From positions 1 to 64,000 of the forward strand of contig JAWLDA010000016.1 in NCBI GenBank assembly GCA_041686855.1: a DNA stretch of 64,000 nucleotides, written 5' to 3'. The notes below the pieces were generated by a model. The model saw nothing but the letters and a program-made list of their open reading frames with translations. It was not told the DNA's origin and made no database searches. The DNA is from JAWLDA01 sp041686855 (GTDB lineage Bacteria > Bacillota > Limnochordia > DTU080 > RSA5). This document shows, piece by piece, positions 7,260 through 16,925 of the stretch; the first letter of the stretch is position 1, and the number at the start of each line of letters is the position of its first letter. Position numbers and translations under genes: made by a program.

Positions 7260-8492
7260 CTATCCGGCCCGGCCGTTACCTTGCGGACTCACCACGAGTT
7301 CAATATTTAATGGGCCCTCCGTGTTCCAGGTATCCTCGGTAGCGACGGCAGCCACGCGCGCGGTGCCTCCCGAGCGTCTCAGAGCGAGGAGCGCCTCCAC
7401 GAACGCTTCTCCGGCGACGTGCCCCACTTGGCCATCCTCCGTCGTGATCATCCCTTTGACGAGGGCCTGGTGATTCACGTCATCGAGCAACGCCAGTAGC
7501 GCGTTTTCGCTATCTTGCCGCCCGCCGTCAAGCACCCGCTCGACGATCACTTCGCCTTCCTCATAGACGAGCGTCTTTGGGTAAAGGTGGAAGTAGGCTT
7601 GGAGCGCCTCCCCCTGGACGGTGTTTTGCATCGCCACGACGCGCGCCACCCACTCCCCTTCCTGCGACGTAAGGACGTTTGCCGCTTGGAAGAAGTACTC
7701 CTCACGTCCAAGCTCGATAGCGCGCTCCTTCCCATCGATCCGAGCGCCCCGTGCCAAAGCCACCCGGTCTGCCTCCTCCAGAAGATGTAAGAGGCGCTCC
7801 TCAACCTTTGTGCGATCCTCCCCTACCGTCAAAACCGTCGCGGCCACGATCTCATCCTTGAGGTAGACGAACTCTCCAGAACGCAGACGTCCCTCGAGAG
7901 CGAGGTACTGCTCCGTGAGGGTTGTAATGTCGGCACGCAACCGTGTCTCGGTCACCTGCATTTTTGCGATGGCATCCTCGAGGGTCTCACTGAGCTCCCT
8001 CAACGATGCAACTCGGCTCTTCCATTCTTCTAAATCGGCTCGAGCCTGTCCTAATTGGTCTGTCACCGAGTCGATCTCGTCGGTCAACGCCGCCTTTTCA
8101 CTTCGAGCAGCATCCCGCTCCTGAATCGCTTGGTCGCGCTGCGACGCGATCTCCTCGACCTCTTCTCGATGTCCGCTCAGCGTACGTCGCAAACCTTCGA
8201 GCTCACGCTCACTCGCAACGAGCGCCTCGTGAGTCTGGGCTAGATTGGTTTGAATCTCCTTCATGCGGAAGAGAGCGGTACGCACATCATTGGAGACAAT
8301 CGTCAGCGCACCGAGTGAGAGCGCTGCAATCAACGTACCGGTCAGCACCGTGACAACGACAGAGGAGTGTTTGGGGCGCATGCCAAAGAGCGTCAAGCGC
8401 CTGCGTCCGACCCGCATACCGATGCGATCGCCGAGAAAGGCGATGAGACCGCCCATCAGGATGAGAACGACAACGAGTTGCAAGCCGGACAT
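7260..8492 (-). CDS. DUF3084 membrane/coiled-coil protein
   Basis: 410 residues. Two N-terminal transmembrane helices (about 4-20 and 46-66) flank the conserved cytosolic loop (GDRIGMRVGRRRLTLFGMRPK) typical of DUF3084. A long coiled coil (about 75-200) and a mixed C-terminal domain follow. ATG at 8492 is preferred over GTG at 8498 because GGAGGA then has 8-base spacing. DUF3084 proteins have no defined function that I know of; I associate them with cyanobacteria and diderm Bacillota. Its place directly after lptB and an LptF/G gene suggests a role in envelope assembly or lipid export. Confidence 0.85.
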   Translation of the reverse strand: MSGLQLVVVLILMGGLIAFLGDRIGMRVGRRRLTLFGMRPKHSSVVVTVLTGTLIAALSLGALTIVSNDVRTALFRMKEIQTNLAQTHEALVASERELEGLRRTLSGHREEVEEIASQRDQAIQERDAARSEKAALTDEIDSVTDQLGQARADLEEWKSRVASLRELSETLEDAIAKMQVTETRLRADITTLTEQYLALEGRLRSGEFVYLKDEIVAATVLTVGEDRTKVEERLLHLLEEADRVALARGARIDGKERAIELGREEYFFQAANVLTSQEGEWVARVVAMQNTVQGEALQAYFHLYPKTLVYEEGEVIVERVLDGGRQDSENALLALLDDVNHQALVKGMITTEDGQVGHVAGEAFVEALLALRRSGGTARVAAVATEDTWNTEGPLNIELVVSPQGNGRAG

Positions 8493-8517
8493 CCGCACAC
8501 TCCTCCTTTTGTACCGT

Positions 8518-9621
8518 TTATCGAGCCTTTTTACGAATCATCCAAAGGCCGTATCCACCCATGAGGATGTTTTGCATCCAGGCCGCCAAAAACGGAGGGA
8601 GTAGCCCCCCCTGCCCCAAAGCCGATCCGAGTGTCATTAGGACGTAGTAACCAAAAATGATGATAATGCTCAGTCCAAAGCCGATCGACGAGGCAGACCG
8701 GTGCGACTGAATTCCCAGCGGGACACCCACGACGGCAAAGAAGAAGCCCGCCAGCGGGATCGAGTACTTCAAATGCTTTTGCACCTCAAGAGATCGGACG
8801 TCGGCGCCTTGAGCCCGCAAAATCTTGATGTGCCGTTGAAGCTCGACCAAGCTCATCTCTTCCGGCTCTTTCTGCAGTCGGGCGATCTCGTCGGGTCCCT
8901 GTCCTCCTAGATCGACCGGCCGACTGTGTGATGGATAGCGGGCCACGACCACACTCCCGTCCGGCGAGTAGTGATAGGCCACCCCTTCTTCCATTACCCA
9001 CGCGTTTTCGCGCCACACGATCCGGTCGGCAAAGGCTGTCTGCACGGGTTGATTCGACTGCATGTAAACGAGCGTCGCGTTGTCAAAACTGCGCGTCCGA
9101 CTGTCGTAACTGTTGGCGTAGAGGAGCCAATCCAGACTCCCGCCCCGCTGCCCTTTCATCACCACGTGTTGCGTCACGGTCGGCAGTTGACTACCCCGCA
9201 CCTCCTCGATCATCACGACCCGAGAACGCTCGTTAGAGGAGGGGACGATCGTCTCCCCAATGAGGAAGCCGAGCCCGCTCACCGCCAGGCTGAGAGCGAG
9301 GATCGGAAGCGCGATCCGAGCCAAGCTCACTCCGCCTGCCCGCATTGCTACAATCTCGCTTGTTGCCGAGAGCCTGCTGAGCGAGAGCAAGGTGGCAAGG
9401 AGCATCGACATCGGTAATGTCCAGACGACAACCTGCGGCATCTTGAGTAAGAACACTTTGAGAGCCGGGACGATCGGGGCACCGATCTCGACGACGAGAT
9501 TAGCAAGGTTTAGCAAGTCGCCGCTCACAAAGAGACTGGTGAAAGCCCCGATTCCAAAGAGGAGTGGACCGAGCGCCTCACGCACCAAGTACCAATCCAG
9601 CCGTGTCCACCCCAACTTCAC
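8518..9621 (-). CDS. LptF/LptG family lipopolysaccharide export permease
   Basis: 367 residues: a YjgP/YjgQ permease with N-terminal helices 1-3 (about 15-125, starting LDWYLVREALGPLLFG), a periplasmic jelly-roll domain (about 130-265) and three C-terminal helices (about 280-360). With LptB it would extract lipopolysaccharide from the inner membrane. The GTG start overlaps the lptB stop (GTGA), indicating translational coupling and a common complex. This is one of two LptF/G genes in the window (the other is at 27796-28914), consistent with a heterodimer. Which is F and which is G cannot be decided by eye. Confidence 0.92.
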   Translation of the reverse strand: MKLGWTRLDWYLVREALGPLLFGIGAFTSLFVSGDLLNLANLVVEIGAPIVPALKVFLLKMPQVVVWTLPMSMLLATLLSLSRLSATSEIVAMRAGGVSLARIALPILALSLAVSGLGFLIGETIVPSSNERSRVVMIEEVRGSQLPTVTQHVVMKGQRGGSLDWLLYANSYDSRTRSFDNATLVYMQSNQPVQTAFADRIVWRENAWVMEEGVAYHYSPDGSVVVARYPSHSRPVDLGGQGPDEIARLQKEPEEMSLVELQRHIKILRAQGADVRSLEVQKHLKYSIPLAGFFFAVVGVPLGIQSHRSASSIGFGLSIIIIFGYYVLMTLGSALGQGGLLPPFLAAWMQNILMGGYGLWMIRKKAR

Positions 9622-10337
9622 AGGGTGAACCCCTCTCCCAGGTAGAATTTTCGGGCCGTCGGATCGGCCGCTACCTCAGCCGCAGTCCCGGAGACAAGAA
9701 TCTTCCCCTCGTGCATGATGTAGGTGCGGTCGGTAATCGCGAGCGTCTCACGGACGTTGTGATCGGTGATCAAAACGCCGAGTCCCTTCTCCTTTAGGAG
9801 TGCGATAATCGCTTGGATGTCGGCGACTGCAATAGGATCGACACCAGCAAAGGGCTCGTCCAAAAGGAGAAAGGCCGGTTCTGCGGCGAGAGCTCGGGCA
9901 ATCTCGGTCCGACGCCGCTCGCCTCCCGACAGCGCATACCCTTTTTGATCACGCACGTGAGCGATGGCGAACTCCTCGAGAAGCTCGTTCGCCCTCTCTC
10001 TTGCCGCGGCGCCGCGCAGCCCGCGTGTCTCGAGGATGGCCAGTACATTCTCTTCGACGGTCATCTTGCGAAAAACGGAAGCCTCCTGCGCGAGGTAACC
10101 TAAGCCCAGCCGAGCGCGCCGGTACATGGGAAGTCGACTGACATCCTGATCGTCGAGGAGGATGCGGCCGTCACCGGCACGCTCCAAGCCGACGATCATG
10201 TAAAATGTCGTCGTCTTGCCGGCGCCGTTAGGGCCCAACAGCCCCACCACCTCACCTCGATCGACGCAAAGCGAGACGCCGTCGACCACTCGGCGGCCAT
10301 GGTAACTCTTTGTTAGGGCTTCGGTGATAATACTCAT
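9618..10337 (-). CDS. lptB: lipopolysaccharide export ABC ATPase LptB
   Basis: About 239 residues. Walker A GPNGAGKTT, Q-loop LGYLAQEASVFRKMTVEEN, signature LSGGERRR and Walker B FLLLDEPFAGVD are all present in the order and spacing typical of LptB; the segment SVFRKMTV is characteristic of the family. It powers extraction of lipopolysaccharide with LptF/G. The ATG at 10337 gives the usual length; an in-frame GTG at 10361 with AGAGG farther upstream is an alternative. It is coupled to the following permease by a 4-base overlap. Confidence 0.94.
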   Translation of the reverse strand: MSIITEALTKSYHGRRVVDGVSLCVDRGEVVGLLGPNGAGKTTTFYMIVGLERAGDGRILLDDQDVSRLPMYRRARLGLGYLAQEASVFRKMTVEENVLAILETRGLRGAAARERANELLEEFAIAHVRDQKGYALSGGERRRTEIARALAAEPAFLLLDEPFAGVDPIAVADIQAIIALLKEKGLGVLITDHNVRETLAITDRTYIMHEGKILVSGTAAEVAADPTARKFYLGEGFTL

Positions 10338-10404
10338 GTCAATCTTGACAATTCGAGCCACACCGGGCCCGAACCTCTGATGAAATAGTGGTAGAGATGG
10401 GTGT

Positions 10405-11403
10405 TTAGAGGTGCTTTGGCGAATTTGACGTGAGCGCTTGGCGAGCCCGGGCCAGGCCGCCGGTACGCAGGAACTCGTCGAGGTTCTCTTCAGCAGCGCG
10501 CAGGGTCTCGATAGAACTCTGATGCACGGGCGCCTCTTCGGGGTCGCTGCGACGCAGGAGGCGGACTTCGCGCGCCAGCCGCAGTCGGAGCTCCAAACGG
10601 AGCGCTCTAAGGGCCAGCCAGACGATCGGTTTTGCGTAAAACTTGGCGAAATAGTAGGCGTTTGCCCTGTACAGATCGCGTACGATGGGTGAGACGTTCT
10701 GCTTTCGCCCGCCGCCGCCGTAATGGATCGCCTTGGCGTCAGGGTGGTAGTGGAAGACCAGCCCAGCCCGTTCGGCTCGAGTCATCCAGTCCAAATCTTC
10801 GTTGTAAAAGTAGTAAAACTCGTCATACTCCCCAATGCGCCGGAACGCCCAGGCGCGAGTGAGTTGATATCCGGTGCCGAGGAAGGTGACGGCGTGAGGC
10901 CGATCCGCGTTGCGGTAGGGCATGATGCGGTGAATCGCCTTGCGCGTGCGTTGGGGCGTGCCGTCAGGATTGATCAAGGGACCGCCAACACCTGCCACTT
11001 CCGGAGAATGGTCGAGGTGCGTCCAAAGCAGATCGAGGCTCCCCGGCGTTAGAACCGTGTCGCTGTTGAGGAGTAAAAGTGCGTCAGCGTCGAGTTGGAG
11101 CGCCTGGCGCACCCCTTGGTTGTACGCCTTCGCCGGTCCGAGGTTGCCCTCGTTGATCAGCATGTGGCATGGAAGGTCGTAAACGCGCTCTCCCTGGTCG
11201 CGCATCCACCGTTCGGTCCCATCGGACGAACCGTTATCAACAACGACCACGCTTACACGACGCTCTCCGCCCCTTTCACCGAGCGCTCCCACTTCTCGGC
11301 TCAGAGCCTCGAGGGACTCCTTTAAAAGGTCGAGAGTGTTAAACGTCACGACAACCGCCACGACGTGGCGAATGGGGCTCGCGGACTCACCTCGATAACT
11401 CAT
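10405..11403 (-). CDS. family 2 glycosyltransferase (rhamnosyltransferase-like)
   Basis: 332 residues with a GT-A fold: VVVTFNTLDLL start, VVVVDNGSSDGT nucleotide-binding segment, and LLLLNSDTVLTPGS, where the D of NSD is the metal ligand. YNEDLDWMTRAERAG is the usual acceptor/catalytic motif. No membrane helix is evident, so it is cytosolic or peripheral. It overlaps the upstream LpxB-related gene (ATGA) and precedes lptB, so it probably adds a sugar to a lipid A or core-like glycolipid before export. Donor and acceptor cannot be told from sequence. Confidence 0.88.
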   Translation of the reverse strand: MSYRGESASPIRHVVAVVVTFNTLDLLKESLEALSREVGALGERGGERRVSVVVVDNGSSDGTERWMRDQGERVYDLPCHMLINEGNLGPAKAYNQGVRQALQLDADALLLLNSDTVLTPGSLDLLWTHLDHSPEVAGVGGPLINPDGTPQRTRKAIHRIMPYRNADRPHAVTFLGTGYQLTRAWAFRRIGEYDEFYYFYNEDLDWMTRAERAGLVFHYHPDAKAIHYGGGGRKQNVSPIVRDLYRANAYYFAKFYAKPIVWLALRALRLELRLRLAREVRLLRRSDPEEAPVHQSSIETLRAAEENLDEFLRTGGLARARQALTSNSPKHL

Positions 11404-12638
11404 GGCCCTCCTCCTTTCAGCTCTTCACATATAAGGTCGGTGATGCGTTGGACGGCGCCGGGCCGCCCAATCCGGCGCTTGGCATCGACGCTCATCTCTT
11501 GCCGCAGCCGCTCGTCGGTCAAGACGCTGTATAGTGCAGCGGCGATGGACTCGGGGTTTGGTGCGACGATTTGCATTCCGTCTCCCAAGAAGCGTTTCTG
11601 CGTGCGCACAAAGCGATCCGCCGAGCGGCCTGCCACGACGCCTGGGAACGTAATCACCGGCACCCCGTGACCCCCAGCCTGTTCATGCACCGTTCCTGCC
11701 ACCCCGACTGCCACGTCTGCCATTTGCAGGAGGTCGCCCACACCGCCAAAGATCACACCGAGTTCGCCACCATCGCGCGCTGCAAATTTCAAGTGCAGCG
11801 GCGAAGACGTCTCCTCGTCCACCTGCCACCCAGCCGCCGCCGCACAGGCCCTCACACGCTTGTCTGGCTGCGTCGGCGGCCAGGCAATCACCCACTGAAC
11901 GCGCCCGCCGAATCGACCGTCTTCGCCCGGTAATTCTGCGAGTCTCCGGTGCACCAAGGGGATCGCCGTCAGAATGGTCCGCAAGTTGCTTTCGATCCCT
12001 TCGCGGCTCCCCGGAAAGATCGCGACCAGACGCTCTCCTGACGCCTTTGGCAGGTCCACTAGGCCGTAGGTCAACGCGTCCATCATAGGATTACCTACCG
12101 AAATCGCCGACACCCGCCGCTGTCTCAGCCACGCGGCCGTCTCATCATCCCGCACCAACACCCGCCTGCACGCCCAACGCATGGCAGCAATCTCAGGTCC
12201 AAAGAACCGGGTCGCAAGCACCGTCTTCGCCGTTTGCACCAAATCCGCTTGCATCCCTAGCCACAACTTAGCCAATACGGCCGGGTACGCATCGCCGACG
12301 GCCAACACACGTGTCACTTGGCCGCGCAATCCGCGCATCACTCGGCGCTGCCTCACCAAGTCAGCGATCAAGCCTGAGCGCAAGTCCCGGGTCACGTTCT
12401 TCCAATGTTGTGGACGCAACGAAAGGTCTCGCAACACATAACCACCGCTAGGCAACGGAGCCGACGCGTGTACCTTGGGAACATCCGCCCGATCGAAGGC
12501 CGTACCCGGTCCGACCAAGGGAAACGCACGCACGTTCACTGTAGGGGTACGCGCTTTGACGGCCTCCGCAATCATGGCGCCCATCATGTCCTCGCCATAA
12601 CCATTGGTAATGATCAAGAGCTGTCGATTTAGCGCCAC
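11400..12638 (-). CDS. lipid-A-disaccharide-synthase-related protein (TIGR03492-like)
   Basis: 412 residues from a GTG with GGAGG 7 bases upstream; longer in-frame starts would run into msbA. It resembles the LpxB-related family: IITNGYGEDMMGAMIAEAV at the N-terminus, FPGSREGIESN in the middle, and a C-terminal UDP-sugar site with GTVHEQAGGHGVPVITFPG. True LpxB is a separate gene in this cluster, so this is a paralogue with a different acceptor or donor. Its position after msbA and before a GT2 gene suggests glycolipid modification, where canonical clusters carry waaA or lpxK. Confidence 0.78.
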   Translation of the reverse strand: MALNRQLLIITNGYGEDMMGAMIAEAVKARTPTVNVRAFPLVGPGTAFDRADVPKVHASAPLPSGGYVLRDLSLRPQHWKNVTRDLRSGLIADLVRQRRVMRGLRGQVTRVLAVGDAYPAVLAKLWLGMQADLVQTAKTVLATRFFGPEIAAMRWACRRVLVRDDETAAWLRQRRVSAISVGNPMMDALTYGLVDLPKASGERLVAIFPGSREGIESNLRTILTAIPLVHRRLAELPGEDGRFGGRVQWVIAWPPTQPDKRVRACAAAAGWQVDEETSSPLHLKFAARDGGELGVIFGGVGDLLQMADVAVGVAGTVHEQAGGHGVPVITFPGVVAGRSADRFVRTQKRFLGDGMQIVAPNPESIAAALYSVLTDERLRQEMSVDAKRRIGRPGAVQRITDLICEELKGGGP

Positions 12639-12651
12639 CCGGTCGCCTCCG

Positions 12652-14421
12652 CTACACCCACTGCGGATTCTCCTCCGCCTGTCCCAAACCGCCGGTGTGG
12701 AAGAGCCGCGTGTACACGCCGTCCGCCTGCGTGAGCTCATCGTGACTCCCCGTTTCGACCAGCCGGCCATTCTCCAAGACGAGGATTCGGTCTGCGTGTC
12801 GCACAGTGGTCAACCGATGGGCTACGATAAACGTGGTGCGCCGCTTCCGGACTCTTTGCAAGGCGTCGCGCACCAGACGTTCCGATTCGGTGTCCAGTGC
12901 CGAAGTCGCTTCGTCTAGCACGAGGATACTCGGGTCGCCGGCGATGGCGCGAGCAATTGCGATACGCTGGCGCTGCCCCCCGGAGAGATCAGTTCCACCA
13001 GGTCCAATGAGGGTGTCATACCCATGTGGCAACGCCATGATAAACTCGTGCGCATTAGCGAGGCGCGCTGCATCCTCAATCGAGGCGCGGTCGATCCAGT
13101 TGCGGCCAGCTGCCACGTTCTCAGCGACACTCATGTGAAAGAGAATCGTCTCCTGGGGTACAAAGCCGATCCACCGGCGTAGCGATGAGGCATCGATCTC
13201 AGTGACGTCCCGATCGTCGACCAAGATTCTCCCCGAGCTCGGATCGTAGAAGCGCAGCAACAAGTTGAGTAAGGTACTCTTCCCGGCGCCACTGGGGCCC
13301 ACGATGCCGATCGTCTCACCGGGCTCCACATCGAACGAGACACGTGCCAGCGCTTCCACGTCATGGGCGTAACAAAAAGTCACCTCATCAAAGGCTACCC
13401 GGCCATGTGGGCGTGAAATCTCGCGCCCCTGTCGTCGCCGAGAATCGTCGTCAGCCAATGTGAGCAGGATCTCTAAAATGCGGTCGACGGCTGAGACGGC
13501 CTGTTGCAGCAGATTCAAGCTCTTTGTCAGGAATCCGATAGGCCGCGTCGCCATCGCCAGATAAGCCATGAATGAGACGAGTTGACCCGCGGTCATCTCG
13601 CCGACTAAGACGTAGCGCGCGCCCCCCCATACCACTAACATCATGCTAACGACGAGGAGGAGCTCGACGACGGGGGTCACCGTCGCCATCGCCTGCGCCG
13701 ACTTCATGCTGGCCGAAAAGCTCGAACTGTTATCCTCTTCAAAGCGCGCTTCCAAGTGGTGCTCCATCCGGAACGCTTTCACGATGCGGATCCCATCGAT
13801 ACTCTGCTGCAGCGTCGAGGTAAGGCCGGCAATCCGCTCCTGGAGGCGAGCGGTGTACGTGCGAATGCGCGCGCCGTAGGCTCGTATTGCCCAGGCTGCG
13901 ATGGGCAGCGCCAGCGCTGCGATCGCGGCAAGCTGCCAGTTAAGCACAAAAAGCATGATCAAAATGCCAAGGAGCGTTAGGCCGTGTTGAATAAAGTCGC
14001 CGAATCCGGCCGTCACCGCGCTCTGCACCACACCGATGTCGCTGGTCATGCGCGCGATCAAGCTCCCTCGTTCATACCCCGCGTGGCGCGAGACGCTCAT
14101 GTGAAGCATGCGGCGGTAGAGAGACTGACGCAGCTGATAAACGAGACGCTGTCCGACAAAGGTGAGCAAATACACTTGCCCATACGTGAAAAGCCCCTTG
14201 AGTACAAAGAGCCCCAAGCCTCCGACCGCTATCCATGTCAAAAAGGCGAAATCTCGCTCGATCAGCACCTGGTCGATCAGGAACTCGCCAAAGACAAGGG
14301 GAAGCGCGACTTCGACTCCGACCACCACGACGATGCAAAGGGTGCCAAAGAGGAGAGGCACTGCCGCACGGTGCACCATCCAGCGAAGCAAGTCGACTCG
14401 GGACGTGAGCTCCTGTTTCAT
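12652..14421 (-). CDS. msbA: MsbA-like lipid A flippase / ABC exporter
   Basis: 589 residues: a six-helix ABC membrane domain (about 15-320) fused to an ATPase domain (about 335-575). Walker A GPSGAGKST, signature LSGGQRQRIAIARA, Walker B ILVLDEATSALD and the switch histidine in FIVAHRL are intact. The half-transporter layout and the position between lpxB-type genes and lptB argue for flipping lipid A across the inner membrane; a general multidrug/lipid exporter is the alternative. GGAGGAGGGTGAGGC precedes the ATG. Confidence 0.88.
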   Translation of the reverse strand: MKQELTSRVDLLRWMVHRAAVPLLFGTLCIVVVVGVEVALPLVFGEFLIDQVLIERDFAFLTWIAVGGLGLFVLKGLFTYGQVYLLTFVGQRLVYQLRQSLYRRMLHMSVSRHAGYERGSLIARMTSDIGVVQSAVTAGFGDFIQHGLTLLGILIMLFVLNWQLAAIAALALPIAAWAIRAYGARIRTYTARLQERIAGLTSTLQQSIDGIRIVKAFRMEHHLEARFEEDNSSSFSASMKSAQAMATVTPVVELLLVVSMMLVVWGGARYVLVGEMTAGQLVSFMAYLAMATRPIGFLTKSLNLLQQAVSAVDRILEILLTLADDDSRRRQGREISRPHGRVAFDEVTFCYAHDVEALARVSFDVEPGETIGIVGPSGAGKSTLLNLLLRFYDPSSGRILVDDRDVTEIDASSLRRWIGFVPQETILFHMSVAENVAAGRNWIDRASIEDAARLANAHEFIMALPHGYDTLIGPGGTDLSGGQRQRIAIARAIAGDPSILVLDEATSALDTESERLVRDALQRVRKRRTTFIVAHRLTTVRHADRILVLENGRLVETGSHDELTQADGVYTRLFHTGGLGQAEENPQWV

Positions 14422-14424
14422 GCC

Positions 14425-15750
14425 TCACCCTCCTCCCCGTTTGAGCGTCTCCAATAAGATGCGGGCCACTCGTTCGCTCGCCCCTCGGGGGCCCATCACC
14501 TGCTTTAACGTGTCCCCCATGGTCTCCCGCTCTTCGTCGTCGCGCAAGAGACGGAGCGCCTCATCTGCGATCATCGCCGGTGATAAGCTCTCCGAACGCA
14601 GCTCGGGCACCAAGAAGCGCCCCGCCATGCGGTTGGGGAGCGCAGCAAACTCCGTTCGAGCGATCATGCGGCGGACGGCGGCGACCTTGAGACGACGCCC
14701 GATCACCGGTACGCCGCTGATGAGGCCAAAGGGGCCGTCCACCGGAATCTCCGCTAGGTGATCGAGTGGGATACAGACGATCATTGGCAGTCCGTGTGCC
14801 GCCATTTCGGCCGTGTTGCTCCCCGGGATCGTCAGGGCGAGGTCGGAGACCGACATCACCTGGCGAGGTCCGCCACGTACGATCACCACCTCAAGGCGCT
14901 TCCCGTCCAACAAGAACTCAAACCGTTCGCTCGCTGACTGCGTGCCTGTCCCATGTCCTTGAAAGAGCGCGGCAACATCGGCACGCAACACTTCGGAGGG
15001 CGCGAACTTGGCCAAAGCCTCCTGCACCGTCTCCTCCCCGATGAAGGGCGATAAGGCCAGCAAGAATTGGGTTGTCGGCTCTTGGTCAGCAATGAGCCGG
15101 GCCGAGCGCACCAAGAGCTCCACGGCCCGACGCAGTTCGAACGGTCGGCTCCCCGGAAAGAGTGCCACCCGCTTTGCTTCGTCGGTCAGCCGCCACGCAG
15201 TGACGCTCTCGGAGGAAGGCTCACTCTCCATGTATGCCGCATCAACCATCAGGTCACCGACGGCCTCGGCGACCTCCTCCGGAGTGCCGCGCCTAACCGC
15301 CTCTGCGCGGGCACGCTCGTGAGGGGTGAGGACGCGCGCAAACCTCTCAGGCTTGCTGATGTAGCCTTCGGTGTAGATAAGTGCGGGATACCGCAGACGC
15401 TGGGCAATGCGCGCCGCCAGCGCCACCTCACCGCCGAGGTAGAGCAACGCTCCTCGCGTCCCGGGCCGCCACTCGTTCAAGCCTGTACCTGTCAAAGCGA
15501 AGCGCAAACTCTTGCGAGGTGGGAACGCCTCATCGACGCCGGGGATTGAGCGCACGACATCTAGTTCAGTCCCCGATGCGTACATGCACGGTAACACCAT
15601 GACACTGATTCGTACCCGCTTTGAGTCTGGTTCGAGCCGGCGCAACGCACGCACCGTCGGCGCCAGCCACGTTGCCACCTCTCCAGGACTGTTCACAGTG
15701 AGAACGATCTCTGCCGGCTCGCCTCCCGGCGCGACACGACTCCTTGTCAC
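14425..15750 (-). CDS. LpxB-like glycosyltransferase paralogue
   Basis: 441 residues from a GTG that overlaps the lpxB stop (GTGA), with GGTGG upstream. The fold looks like LpxB/GT-B: SPGEVATWLAPTVRAL N-terminal motif, ALFPGSRPFELRRAVELL in the middle, and LALTIPGSNTAEMAAHGLPMIV at the UDP-sugar site. It differs from LpxB at the N-terminus and shows an inserted region around 260-310. It is translationally coupled to lpxB and sits before msbA, where a Kdo transferase or LpxK is often found. The reaction is unknown; a second sugar transfer to a lipid A-like acceptor is my inference. Confidence 0.72.
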   Translation of the reverse strand: MTRSRVAPGGEPAEIVLTVNSPGEVATWLAPTVRALRRLEPDSKRVRISVMVLPCMYASGTELDVVRSIPGVDEAFPPRKSLRFALTGTGLNEWRPGTRGALLYLGGEVALAARIAQRLRYPALIYTEGYISKPERFARVLTPHERARAEAVRRGTPEEVAEAVGDLMVDAAYMESEPSSESVTAWRLTDEAKRVALFPGSRPFELRRAVELLVRSARLIADQEPTTQFLLALSPFIGEETVQEALAKFAPSEVLRADVAALFQGHGTGTQSASERFEFLLDGKRLEVVIVRGGPRQVMSVSDLALTIPGSNTAEMAAHGLPMIVCIPLDHLAEIPVDGPFGLISGVPVIGRRLKVAAVRRMIARTEFAALPNRMAGRFLVPELRSESLSPAMIADEALRLLRDDEERETMGDTLKQVMGPRGASERVARILLETLKRGGG

Positions 15751-16925
15751 TGCTGATCGCCACCGGTAGCCGGGGCGTCGGTCGACGCGCACCCGTCAGC
15801 GGCGGCCCGCAAAATGGCGTCCGCCGCCCGACCGACCGCGCCGGGACCGCCCAAACGACGTTTCACCTCTTCGTATCCTCGCTTCACTTGCTCTTGCCGC
15901 TGTGGATCGAGTAGAGCCAGAAGCGACTCAGCCAGCCGTTGCGGCGTCATATCGTCCTGCAGAATCTCCTCCACGATCCCCTCGTCGGCGACGATGTTGG
16001 GAAGCGAAATATACGGGCGCTTGTAAAAGCGTTTCGCGATCCAGTAGGTCGATGACGAGGTCCGGTAAAAGACCGCGATCGGCGTCCCGATCAGCGCCGC
16101 CTCGAGGGTGACGGTGCCGCTTGCGGCCAGCGCCGCATCAGCGGCGGCTAAGACGTTGTACGTCTGGCCTTCCACTACGGTGATCCCGTGATTCTCTCCA
16201 AGCTTCGACTCGATTTGCCCACGGTCGACCGTGTGTGCCAGCGGCATCAGTACCGCTGCGTTGGGTCTCTCTTGACGAAAACGACGCGCCGCACCCACGA
16301 GCGGCGTAAGGTGATGATCAATCTCCTGCTTGCGGCTGCCCGGCAAGAGCGCCACCACAGGATCAGCCTCGCCGCAGCCTAGCTCGCGTCGGGCCTCCTC
16401 GCGTGAAAGCGTCGGTTTCACAATGTCGATCAACGGGTGACCGACAAACTCGACGTTAGCACCCGCTTCCTGGTACACTTCCGCCTCAAAGGGGAAGACG
16501 GCACACACTGTCGTCGCATGCTCCGCGACGCTCTTAGCCCGCCCCTTGCGCCAGGCCCAGGCGGACGGGCTGAAATAGTAGATGACCGGAATACCCCGGT
16601 TGTGAGCCAGGTCGGCCAAGCGCATGTTAAACTCCGGGAAATCAATGAGTACGAGCGCGTCAGGCGCCTGCCGTTCGAAGAGGTCCTCAAAGCGAGCAAG
16701 GAGACGACGAAACACTTGGACGCTGCGTAGCACCTCGACGAAGCCCATGGCGCTGATCGATGTCGGATTAAAGAGGAGACGCACGCCGGCCTCCTTCATC
16801 ATGGCGCCGCCCATCCCCATCAGGCGCACTCCGGGATTTCGCTCCAGGAGCGCGTGTGCGAGGTGCGCACCGTGCATATCTCCAGAAGCCTCGCCTGCTA
16901 CGAGCATGATCTTCACGCCGTTCAC
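15747..16925 (-). CDS. lpxB: lipid-A-disaccharide synthase
   Basis: 392 residues with the full LpxB pattern: MLVAGEASGDMHGAHLAHAL at the N-terminus, IDFPEFNMRLA, YYFSPSAWAWRKGRAK, LLPGSRKQEID and the C-terminal site ASGTVTLEAALIGTPIAVFYR. It condenses UDP-diacylglucosamine with lipid X to form the lipid A disaccharide. The GTG start overlaps the lpxI stop by 4 bases, so substrate-producing and substrate-using enzymes are coupled. It is a peripheral inner-membrane enzyme. Confidence 0.97.
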   Translation of the reverse strand: MNGVKIMLVAGEASGDMHGAHLAHALLERNPGVRLMGMGGAMMKEAGVRLLFNPTSISAMGFVEVLRSVQVFRRLLARFEDLFERQAPDALVLIDFPEFNMRLADLAHNRGIPVIYYFSPSAWAWRKGRAKSVAEHATTVCAVFPFEAEVYQEAGANVEFVGHPLIDIVKPTLSREEARRELGCGEADPVVALLPGSRKQEIDHHLTPLVGAARRFRQERPNAAVLMPLAHTVDRGQIESKLGENHGITVVEGQTYNVLAAADAALAASGTVTLEAALIGTPIAVFYRTSSSTYWIAKRFYKRPYISLPNIVADEGIVEEILQDDMTPQRLAESLLALLDPQRQEQVKRGYEEVKRRLGGPGAVGRAADAILRAAADGCASTDAPATGGDQQ

